A stretch of 64,000 nt of DNA from Planococcus citri. Taxonomy: Eukaryota; Arthropoda; Insecta; Hemiptera; Pseudococcidae. The DNA is taken from positions 31,930,001 through 31,994,000 of the forward strand of contig NC_088679.1 of the NCBI RefSeq assembly GCF_950023065.1. The letters run 5' to 3'. A model generated the notes under the pieces. It worked only from the letters and a program-made list of their open reading frames with translations. It was not told where the DNA came from and did not search any database. Of the stretch, positions 50,202-60,330 are shown piece after piece. Made by a program: the position numbers and the translations under genes. Numbering within the stretch: the stretch's first letter is position 1; each line of letters starts with the position of its first letter.

Positions 50202-50256
50202 AACCTCTCTCAGTCTCTCTGTCTCTCTAGTCTCTACCTTTTGCTTCACTCTTCAC
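50202..50256 (-). other. Candidate 5' untranslated exon
   Basis: A minus-strand acceptor (AATAATAAATCATTTCAG) precedes 50256 and the donor GTT|GTAAGTAG follows 50202. The exon is rich in GAGA words (GAGAGACAGAGAGACTGAGAG). No frame continues from it through the ATG of the next exon without a stop or restart, so it is most likely untranslated. The acceptor implies at least one more exon to the right, which was not located. Confidence 0.38.
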
Positions 50257-52162
50257 CTGAAATGATTTATTATTCGCCGGTAATTTCCACATTGTATTTA
50301 AAACGCGAATAATTGGTTGAAGTGAAGCCGAAGCCGATGAACTAGTTTGTGCATTGTTGGTTTTACGTAATTTACTCCAAAAATTATCCAACACTTCTCA
50401 TTGTTTACGTTTAGATAACAAATAACACCGAGAGAGTTCCGAGATGGCGAGTTCGTTGGTCTTTTAACTAGCTACGAAACTACTACTACAGAATCTCCGG
50501 CTTAACGATGAATGAATTTTAAGCCAATTGTTATGATAGGTGTATATACGTGACCGAAATTTAATTGATTGAGAATTATACTTTACTGCGAAATGTAGAC
50601 GTAGAAGGTGCCTACCTGTTGCTTAATTCAATTGTGTGATCGGTTCGTAGACTAATCAGTAATCACCTTACTTATGGATGTTATGTTTCCAACACTGGAG
50701 TTGGTAAAACAATGCTAGACAGTATGAAAGTTCTCAATTTCATATTTTGTTTCATGGAATTATTTGGATTTGGACCTTTCTTCTCCACTTAGAAATTAGA
50801 ATAAGTTCCGCACAGAGACAGACTAGCAGATAGGTAGGTTCTTGCGTTCTTGGAATTGTAGCACCTTCTGTACAATTTTCTGCAAGTCAAAGAAATTGAG
50901 TAGAATAAAGGGAATCCCATCTCAATCCCAAAACATCAAACAAAAATCAAAATGCTATCAGACTCAGCTAACGTTCAGAAATATGGAATTCAGTACATGT
51001 TTTACTTGATTAGAAAAAAAATGTTTCTTACACAATGTAATACGTAGAGTAAAACATGTGAACTTGTGCATTTTATAAGAATTCGATCGATGATCGTTGG
51101 TTAAATTCTCTTTTTGCGTCAAGATTATTACCTATGTAAACATGAAACAAAGAGAATCAAAATTAATTCGCAGAAAACAAAAAGTATCAATTAAAGCTGA
51201 AATGAGTGATGAGTGATCCATGAGATCCCATGAACAGAAATTTAGTTTCCAAGGTTCCAATTTAATTAAACAAAAACAAGTTTTAGAGAAATTTTGTTCA
51301 AGAAGCCAAACTAAAACTGCCTGCTCAGAGACTCAAAGGGTTGATTGAGCTTGAACATGACGTTGGTATTATTTTCTATTCTGTTGTTACTTGATGGGTA
51401 TAAGTAGGTATCAAATTTTTTCAAGTTGAATGGTTTGAACTTTGAACAAAACAAATAGACCCTTTCTTGACTTTTTTTTCAATTTTTATGAATGAATATT
51501 AGAACAACGCTGTAATTATATCTTCCAAAACCGGTATCACTATCACAGAACAGGACAAGAAATTAATGTGTCTGTTCTTTTGTACGCAGATTTTGGAATG
51601 AGATCCACAATCCAGATTACCGCATTATTGCAAGAATCTGAAATCCGAATCAAGCCGGTTAAAAATCCAGACAAAATCCAAAATCTGTCCAACATCCAAT
51701 ATCAGATTAGGTAATTACCAAAAAAAACAATTTTTAACTGAGAAAATGAATTTTCCAACGTTGAAATGATTATATTGATTATCTAGGTAGGTACCTAATT
51801 ACTTACTTCCAATCTGGTAAAAAGAACACGCAGTTTTACAAAATCGGATTTTGAATTTTGTAAAAAAAAAAAAAAAAAAAACTAAAACAGATTTTTGAAT
51901 ATTTTTGTAAAACACTTTTTAGATTCCAAACACAAACTTTCAAAATCTTACAAATCTTTTCTATCTAAGTAAGCTCAGTAAAATCGGAAATCTGTTTTCA
52001 AAAGCTGCTACCCTAGCAGATTATAGTGGATTTTAAATCTGCCAAAATCCACGTAAAAAAAAAGAACCAACCTACAACGAAATGATCAAACCATTTTTAG
52101 GAATGTTGGTTGTTCTACCTATTTCATCATTTCGTTCATTTTTCATCAATTACGTTTTCTCA
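50257..52162. other. Host-like, then A/T-rich DNA; no gene supported
   Basis: It could hold the promoter and first exon of the minus-strand gene whose exons are at 50.0-50.26 kb. Donor-like sites on the minus strand exist (near 50616 and 50670) but cannot be chosen between. Poly(A) runs occur at 51858-51882. Confidence 0.35.
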
Positions 52163-52934
52163 TATCGCACCTTGGGACTGGGAGTAATAAGGTTACATTT
52201 CAAAAAAGTAAAATTTTACAAGAGAGTGATTTTCTTTTTTTTTTTAAATTTGATTCATTATTTTCATCAACTTATAATTAATTGTGAGAAATGAATAGCA
52301 CCTCATTTTAAAGATCTGATATCGTACCTTCATTTAGCATAAGAACACTCTGAAAAATAAAATTTTAAAAAGGAAAGATTTCAATGTTTGGAAAACATTT
52401 TGAGTTATAACCTTTCATTAAAATTGATCTGGAGGAGAAAAGGAAGCGTCCAAAAAAATTTCATGTTAACAAAGTTGTAGAGAATTAAATTTCCAATCGA
52501 CATAACGTCGTTAGTTTTTTTTCTAGTGCTTAGTTTTATTGGGTTTTTCTCAAAAAACTAAAATTTCATTACCTATATGTGCAAATTCATTTTCCTGAAA
52601 AGTGATCATTTAAAATTTTTTCTCCATTTGGTACAAACCATAACCAATAAAAAATACACTTCTTGTGACTATTTCTATCTGACAAACATTCAAAACATAC
52701 GAAATTTACTCAAAAAAGGCGGAGTTTTTTGAGATGTGCCCTTATAATTCCAAACAACTTGCAATGTTATTGGGATTTTGAGTTCCATTTGCATTTTTAC
52801 AACAGATCTAGATAATGTACCCAACTCAAAGTGTTATTTTTGGTTGAAGGGGGTCATACAAACCCCAAAAATGCGAAAATGTCAAAATCAATTTTTTTTT
52901 TGAGATGTAACCTTATTACTCTCAAGGTGCGATA
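52163..52934. repeat. Inverted-repeat-flanked segment, possible decayed DNA element
   Basis: ATCGCACCTTGGGACTGGGA plus GTAATAAGGTTACATTTC (52163-52207) is mirrored at 52893-52934 (TGAGATGTAACCTTATTACT, then CTCAAGGTGCGATA). A third, partial version (TTTGAGATGTGCCCTTATAA) lies near 52728. No target duplication was found. Confidence 0.55.
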
Positions 52935-54502
52935 TTCTAGCCCAGTAAGAATAGAATTTTGATAGGCCAAGTTATATACAGAGTAAAAATGAAAATGTAT
53001 GTTTGAAAAAAAACAATTTTTTTTAATAATAACATTTTAATGTCATTTTATTAGAATACGTAGTTCTAAGGTAGGATCATTCTAAAGGGATGATAAGGGG
53101 GAGCTTCGCCCTTAGGCGTCTGGAAAATCAAAAAAGTAGACAATTTGGGGGAGTCTTTCTCGCCACATGGAAAAAAGGTTCTATAGACAAAAAGTGCAAC
53201 ATTTTAATGTTTTAAATTATTGAAAAGAATTGGGGGGGAGGGGTTAGTGTCAAATTTGTTTTCCAATTTATTTGTATAGGTAGGTGCCTTCAGTGTTAGG
53301 TCTATTTTGCAAATAACTACATATTTTTATAAATAAACATGTCTGTTTTTGTTGATTTTTTTTTTTAGAAAAAAACAACCAAATACCTACAGTTACTTTA
53401 CTCGAAATCTATCAAGAACTTGCCCAACTTGTCCTTTCCTTACAAATAAAATATCTAGAAATCAGAAAGCGGCCAGATATACAACGTTTTTTGGGCTCAA
53501 AATTTCAAAAAGAATACTCTCACGGAAGCTCATACCTATTTCAAATATCGAGAAGTAATGACGATTCAAGCGATTTTTCTTGGCAGGGCAGTCGTTTTGG
53601 GCCCTCCTTATCGTAACCGTCATCTTATTAATGTTTCCTTTCCTACTTTCAAATTTAATTCTTTACCTTTCTTGATCATCATCACCAAACGATCAAAGAT
53701 CTGCCATACCTATACTGAATCATCAACATCACGAGAATTTGAAACTCGCAACCCAAGACTTTCATAATTATCTTTAAGCGAATGAACGCTGGCAAGATGT
53801 AAGTTACACGCGATAATTTCAGCACATTGACTTCACCAGGTTGTCTTTCAAGGTTCATACTCGGGTCGTGACCGAGACCATCAAATTGACAAAAAATTTA
53901 CGAGAATTTTCAAGTTGCTATTTTTAAACGAATAAGTACCTAAATCTTTCATCGCTTTGCAATGTCTAATAACGTAGCCGTTGGGAAATTTTAGCATTAA
54001 AATACCGTTAATTATGGCTTTTTATTTCGCGAACAAATAATAAGTGGGTACCGAGTCCTTCGACAAATTTGAAATTTTTACGGTAAAACTTGAAGGTATG
54101 TAATTGAAATGAAATATAACAAAGTAGGAACGAATTACACCTGCTGGTTGTCATCGTGCAAAGAATTTTTTTAAATTTTGTCGTTGAAAAGAAAAATGAG
54201 AAAACTGTCACAGCTTGTCTGAAATACATGAATATTAATTACCTACGGTAATTAGAAATGTAAGCGTAGACAAGCGCTGCGATATAGTTGAAATGATAAC
54301 AGTTTACGACAAATTCAACGTTTTCAAACAAAACTTAAAATGTTCTACTTCTACAGTGTAAGTAGGTATCTACACACACGAGTATAGTTAAACTTACTTA
54401 CCGTACTTATTTCAAAGATAAGAATGCCGCATATTTCACAGCTTGTTCAAATAACATTTGAAAGTTTGTAAATAAGGTGTTATTCGTGGTCGATTTGTAT
54501 AG
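52935..54502. other. No gene supported
   Basis: A/T-rich with G-rich tracts (GGGGGGGAGGGG near 53232). Two abutting open frames at 53349-53767 have no motif. Confidence 0.4.
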
Positions 54503-54510
54503 GTTAGGTA
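54503..54510 (+). repeat. 8-bp target duplication GTTAGGTA, left
   Basis: Identical to 56326-56333; both directly flank the CAGTG/CACTG ends of the element between them. Confidence 0.8.
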
Positions 54511-54600
54511 CAGTGATTATTCTAACGTGTAGCTCCGCACATTTTGTGTAGTTCCAAAAATTTGTTGTGTAGTACCAACATATTTGTGTAGTACCAAAAA

Positions 54601-54766
54601 TATATGTGACCCGCTCTGACAAAACCGACCGTTTTGACAAAAAAAAGTGTCCAAAATAATGATGTTTAAAATGAGTTTTAAGGGTTGAAAGATCAGATTT
54701 TTGAGAAAAAAACATTTTTTGAAATTTTGTCGAAATGGTCGGTTTTGTCAGAGCGGGTCACATATA
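54601..54766. mobile_element. 166-bp MITE with 30-bp inverted ends, nested
   Basis: The left end TATATGTGACCCGCTCTGAC then AAAACCGACC is the exact reverse complement of 54737-54766. TA at both outer edges fits a TA-targeting (mariner-like) MITE. Confidence 0.8.
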
Positions 54767-54770
54767 TTTA

Positions 54771-55743
54771 TATGTGATGCGTTTTGCAATTAGGGACCTT
54801 GTTGTGGTGATTCGATGATTTTTTTTTTAAATTTTGCAACGAGAATCCAGTGGTGCAATCAGTTTTCACCTAAGTGGTCAAATAACGCCTGTACGGCCGC
54901 TCTAAAGTTATGCAAATGTGAGTAACAGCTTTAGTAAACTCTTGAGAAAAACGCCTCTAAAGTTTGAACTTTTAATCAAAAATTTAAAAAAATTTTTAAT
55001 TGTGGGAGGGAGTATGGATTCTGGCATGAAATTTAATGCTGAATCCGATACTGTTATTGTTGTTGTTTCTTTAATGTTCTTGATACCGAACTGATCAAAA
55101 ATAGTAAGGCATCATGCGGTAATTTTTGAAAAATAATAAGGGACCTTGTGGTGATTTTTTTTTTTTAAAAACGTATAAAATAATTATCATCTGAAAGGAA
55201 ACGCGATTTTTTTTCTGAAAAATTTGAAATTGAAAAGCAAAAGCTCTTGATAAGTGTTCCAAAAGGCATAAAATAATGAAATTTGAAATGATGATTTTTC
55301 TTGAAAAGTCCAATTAAAAAGAATAGCAAACAGCCCCAAAAAATTCTCGAAACAATTAAATTATCAACATCATCCATTTTTCACTATTTATTTTCATTAA
55401 TAAAAAAGTTCAATAATTTCAAATTATTCTTTAGTGATAATGGAAAAATTTGTTGGAAGTACTAAAATTTGAGTTATCGGCAGGTTTTTTCATCTTTCAC
55501 CACAAGCTACCTTTTCTTTTTTATTGTTTCTCCACAAGGTCCCTGAGCGTTACCAGTAATATCTCCTCAATGGAAAGTGGTCACGCCAAAACAGCCAATA
55601 CTGGTGGTTCAGAAGACTTCAACCAGCCAGAAAATGCAAAGTCAATTTTTTCGATAAAATTTTCGATAATTCGATGTTTTGGCTCTCCTGAAAACATCAA
55701 ATTTTCACCACAAGGTCTCTAATCGCAAAACGCATCACATATA
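54771..55743. mobile_element. Second TA-type MITE-like segment, nested
   Basis: TATGTGATGCGTTTTGCAAT then TAGGGACCTTGTTGTGGTG (54771 onward) is mirrored at about 55704-55743 (CCACAAGGTCTCTAATCGCA then AAACGCATCACATATA). The inner halves AGGGACCTTGTGGTG (55139) and CCACAAGGTCCCTG (55534) are further copies of the same end, so it is probably a composite of two nested copies. Confidence 0.65.
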
Positions 55744-55829
55744 CCGATTTGCTTGGGAGTTTTTCAATGAAAAAAAAGTTGAAAAAAGAGCTAATCTTGT
55801 GCTTGAAAAATATTTTTGTTCAAACTGTT

Positions 55830-56175
55830 AAAAAAATCAGTGGTGGAAAAACTGACTTTTCACGTCAAAATTATTGCTGTTTTGCTTCTTGAAACTGCGA
55901 ATTTCAGAAAGCTTTTGCCCTCGCTTCGCTCGGGCCAATTTGATTCTTTTCTTCCCGCTTCAAATTTCAAGAAATTATTGATGAAATTTTTTAAAAGTTG
56001 AGATCAGAAAAACTGAATTTGTACATTAAAATTGATATTGTTCTGCTTTTCGAACTACAAATTTTTCAAATTTTTCGCCCTCGCTTCGCTCGGGCCAATT
56101 TTGTTATTTTCTCTGCAGTTTCCATTTCAAAAAACCCATGATTGAATTTGAAAAATGTTGAAATCAGAAAAACAG
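55830..56175 (+). repeat. Tandem repeat of about 160 bp containing GCCCTCGCTTCGCTCGGGC
   Basis: Two diverged units each carry the 19-bp word GCCCTCGCTTCGCTCGGGC (55917-55935 and 56077-56095) followed by CAATTT and preceded by GAAAAACTGA...GCTTTTCGAA-type sequence. Confidence 0.7.
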
Positions 56176-56325
56176 AATAGATAGTTTTCAACAAACTTTA
56201 TCTGGCTTGGGAGGGGGGGTGGTAAGAAAATCAGGGAGAGTTGGAAAAATAAGGGGGAATCTTGATACTGAAAATTATCCTGCTTGTATTTGTGTAGCTC
56301 CAAAAAATTCTTAGAATAATCACTG

Positions 56326-56333
56326 GTTAGGTA
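56326..56333 (+). repeat. 8-bp target duplication GTTAGGTA, right
   Basis: Matches 54503-54510 exactly. Confidence 0.8.
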
Positions 56334-58569
56334 CTAGTACTTTGCAATTATCGTTCAAAATTTATGTAAATATACTATAAGCTTACTCAAATGCAAACAT
56401 TTGCAAATAATTTTTACACTGTGAAAATAATAACATCGTTTTTTCATCGTTATTGTATCTCGTTCTCGTGTGGAAAAGAGAAGATATTATTTTTTTTTTG
56501 CCAAGTATTATTAGGCTACGTAGGTAGGTACCTATTTTAGCAATACAGGTTGTGATGGCCAAAAGAATATTGCAGATGTAGGTATTGTGTAAAATAGAAC
56601 ATTGATTCAAACTCTGAATTGATTTGATTTACTAATAATAATGAAGTCGAAACTTATTTAATGTAATTCTTTTGTTAAGAATTACATTTCACAAATTTTA
56701 ATAACCAAGAATAATTTATCTGCATAATTTAACCGCGTAATAAATTAAAATTAATTCAACTAAAGCGTAAAATACTAACAATAAGCGAATAACTTTACCA
56801 ATTTTGCTAAAAATTATATGAATATTAAATATAATATTGTTCTTTCGAAAGCTCAGTTCTCCGTTAGAATATTGTTTCCTCCATCTTTGCAAAAGGTAAA
56901 TTTTATTTTTATTAAAAAATGTTTCAAATGCAAATTTTAATTCATTTTGAGTGTAAATGTTTTGTTTCAAATGGCAAATAACTTGGAATTGTTTTCTCTT
57001 TGATTAATTTATTTTTAATCTTAATACGGAATGGCCAACCTTATTATGACGAAACACTCCTAGGGAAAATATTTATATAAGGTATTTTCCGTTAGGAAAG
57101 TTTTTGCCACTCTTGTACATATTTAATTTTTTATCGTAAAAACTATACGTATTTCTACCTAGGAATGTACGTAAAAGCAACTTCTCGTTGTTGTTTCATT
57201 ACATTAAAATTCAATAAACCTGGAATTCACTTAAATCTTTTGCGATTCAATTTGCAGCATGTTGAAAAAATAAATAAGCTAAAGAAAATATAAGTAAATG
57301 CTATTTTTACTTTCAAACCGCAACTAGGGAGGAGAAAACAAAAGAAAAATATTGTTGATAAAGTACGTACACACTGAAGCTAGACAAAGGTATAATGCAG
57401 TTTAAATAAAAAGTACCTAAGTAGTTTTTAACCCTGAAGATATTTTGAAAAAAAAACTTGGACGTTTTTGTAAAGTTTATCGCATTCTTTAAATTAGTCG
57501 TATGGTTTCGTTTAATAACAGTAACCCGATACCTACCATTGCTGCTTTCAAGTTGAAAACAAAAGAATATCACGTTACGTTATTGAATTTTATCGATAAA
57601 AAAGTATAAAATTGAAAAATAAAAGAAAACTTTCCATAAATAACGCCAACAAAATTCAGCAAACAGTATGATGAACTCCCTTAATAGATCAAACAACGCG
57701 ATAAATTTTTTTTTCATATGAATTATTCATATAATCGGTTGTTTTACGCTTACGCTTTTACGTAACCTACCCTACCCTACCCTACCCTTACCATCGACAT
57801 ATTTTTTTAAGCCCGATATTCTCTATTGTGAAAGTTCATTGATGAAGGAGCTTATAACGCTACCGGCTTTGAAAATTACCGCAAATGAACCCCTTTTTTT
57901 TTTGAAAGTTATTTGAAATAACAAAGATAAAAATAAAACCTTTATTTTTGTTCATTTAACGGCGGTATTTTCTCGCGTTTTGTAAAATCTACGCAAAAAT
58001 AACTTTTCCTCGAAAGGTAAGTTTGTGTGTCTAGTCTATATCAATTTCCATTTTACAAGAAAAATGAAAATAAACGTTTGTGAAATTAAAACCTTCAACA
58101 GGCGAATCCTAATGCGAATGAAAATTTCTTAAACGCAAGTCTTATCAGATAATTAAAATCGTAGAATTCCTTTTTGAACGAGCTATAAACGATGAGCTTT
58201 TTTGGTTTGGTTCGAACAAACTTCACATAAAGTTTTTTTTATCTTGTTTCAACGAATTCTGAAAATCACCAGGGGAGTGAAAAGAATTAACATTCGAGGT
58301 GTCTATTGTCAACGTATTTAGCAATGTAGTAATTTTCGTTCATTTAAGTAATAGTAGTAGGTAGGTAAGTACATATTTCAAAGGTCTCAAGGGTCAATTA
58401 TTTAAAAAAATATTATGAAACATTAAAATGGGTACCTACTGGTGTTTTAAAATAGTCAGATGCAATGACATCATAACTCCCTTTTTTTTTCTTCAAAATG
58501 TAACAACATGAGAAAAACATCAAGCAAAAAACAGGAAGAAAAAAACTGCAAAAAAACTGAAACGGAAAA
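56334..58569. other. No gene supported
   Basis: A/T-rich with a hairpin TGTAATTCTT/AAGAATTACA (56660-56684) and a (CTACC)n run at 57768-57788. That run has a five-base period but is not the insect TTAGG telomere unit. A donor-like AAAG|GTAAGTTTG occurs near 58017 with no matching open frame. Confidence 0.4.
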
Positions 58570-58573
58570 TTAA

Positions 58574-59201
58574 CCGGCGTTTGGTGGCATAGCAAACCAT
58601 ATCGAATGTGGTACCAACGTGTAGATCTCGCCGAGACGATCACAACGCGCTACCTACCTACAAGCCCCTCTATCTATTCATGGAGAGAAACTACGAGCGT
58701 CTAAAGTTTACCAAATGAAATGAGCAAAAAATGAAAAATTGTCAAAATGAAAAATTCGACCTGGGGAGCTTGTAGAGCATTCTTTTAGCTAAAAATTGCA
58801 TTTTTTGGCATTGGCCTACCTTCATTTTTGAAGAATTTATGCAACTTTGAAGTTTTGAAACAGATCAATTTGAGTAAAATTTGATGAAATTTTTTTTGGG
58901 GAAATTTTACTCAAATTGATCTGTTTCAAAACTTCAAAGTTGCATAAATTCTTCAAAAATGAAGGTAGGCCAATGCCAAAAAATGCAATTTTTAGCTAAA
59001 AGAATGCTCTACAAGCTCCCCAGGTCGAATTTTTCATTTTGACAATTTTTCATTTTTTGCTCATTTGGTAAACTTTAGACGCTCATAGTTTCTCTCCATG
59101 AATAGATAGAGGGGCTTGTAGGTAGCGCGTTGTGATCGTCTCGGCTAGATCTACACGTTGGTACCACATTCGATATGGTCTGCTATGCCACCAAACGCCG
59201 G
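58574..59201. mobile_element. TTAA-flanked near-perfect palindrome, 628 bp
   Basis: Flanked by TTAA at 58570-58573 and 59202-59205. The ends are CCGGCGTTTGGTGGCATAGC and its mirror. The arms (58574-58880 and 58903-59201) are almost identical, with a loop of about 22 bases. There is no coding capacity: the same 30-odd-residue start appears on opposite strands at 58643 and 59132 only because of the palindrome. TTAA targeting suggests a piggyBac-mobilised MITE. Confidence 0.87.
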
Positions 59202-59419
59202 TTAAAATAAAACTAAACAAAGAGGAAATTTTGATGATTGTCACCAAAGTTATCGGAAGAATAAGATTTAAAAATAAAAACAACAACAACAATACACCAA
59301 GAAAAAAAAATTTTCAACTAGGAAGCGGACTGGACGTAAGAGCATCTGAGCAATTTAGGAGAATCGTAATTGCATGGCCTTTTCTGGAAGAGAAATAGCG
59401 AATCTACTGAATACAAAGA

Positions 59420-60330
59420 AGTGGTTCTTCATATAATGAACTTTGGTAAATCACACTTCTGAAAGCTGAAATTCGGGATATACCCTATTTTCGACATGCC
59501 AAATCGATTGGAAACTGTTTCAAACCGTTTTGAGTAGTTCTGGAGCCACCAGCAGATTTTTGAAACTCAAAATTCCCACAAAATTTCATCAAAATGGAGT
59601 TGGAAAGCCGAAATTTACTCTGCAAACTAATTTCAATACGCTAAGAAGTCGACTGCAAGTGAATTTGAAGTCGTTTTGGAGCCTCCAGCGACTTTTTGAA
59701 AAATACTGGAGCCTCCAGCGGATTTTTGAAACTTTAAATTTTTACAAAAATTCATCAAATGGAGATGGAAAGCTGAAATTTACTCTACACTCCAATTTCA
59801 ACACCCTCTGAAGACGACTTCAGGTTGGTTCGAGTCATTTTGGAGCCTCCAGTGAATTTTTGAAAATTTCAATTTTCCAAAAAACACCATACGACCTTTC
59901 AAAAAGTTGCTGGAGGCTCCAAAACGACTTGAAATTCACCAGCAGTCGACTTCGTAGCGTATTAAAAATAGTTTGCAGAATGAATTTTGACTTTCCATCC
60001 TGGTTGATAAAATTTTGGGGAAATTTAGAATTTCAAAAATCTGCTGGAGGCTCCAGCACTTTTCAAAAAGTTGGTGGAGGCTCCAAAACGACTTCAAATT
60101 CACTTGCAGTCGACTTCTTAGCGTATTGAAATTAGTTTCCAGAGTAAATTTCGGCTTTCCAACTCCATTTTGATGAAATTTTGTGGGAAGTTTGAGTTTC
60201 AAAAATCTGCTGGAGGCTCCAGAACTACTCAAAACGGTTTGAAACAGTTTCCAATCGATTTGGCATGTCGAAAATAGGGTATATCCCGAATTTCAGCTTT
60301 CTTGGTCAATTTGGTAAAATTTTGATTTTC
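59420..60330. mobile_element. Foldback repeat rich in GGAGCCTCCAG palindromes
   Basis: The left half (from GAAAGCTGAAATTCGGGATA near 59461) is mirrored by the right half (to TCCCGAATTTCAGCTTTC near 60302). Internal units with CTGGAGCCTCCAGC and TTTTTGAAA recur several times. Mirrored open frames beginning MSSSGA occur at 59530 (plus) and 60232 (minus), which is a sign of repeat and not of gene. Related diverged copies are at 22.33-23.64 and 42.43-42.56 kb. Confidence 0.75.

Larger units (their letters stand above)
54511..56325. mobile_element. Non-autonomous hAT-type element, 1.8 kb
   Basis: It begins CAGTGATTATTCTAA and ends TTAGAATAATCACTG, a perfect 15-bp inverted repeat, and is flanked by an exact 8-bp duplication GTTAGGTA. 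CAG-starting ends plus an 8-bp duplication are the hallmark of hAT transposons. Subterminal GTGTAGnTCC/GTGTAGTACC words recur at about 54530-54600 and again near 56291, as expected for transposase-binding sites. No transposase frame survives. Smaller TA-type MITEs sit inside. Confidence 0.85.

Noticed and set aside
57768..57792. Telomere-like CCCTA run
   Set aside because: The unit is CTACC with a five-base period, not TTAGG or TTAGGG, and the run is very short.
59530..60232. MSSSGA... frames on both strands
   Set aside because: Reflect the foldback repeat and its GGAGCCTCCAG units.
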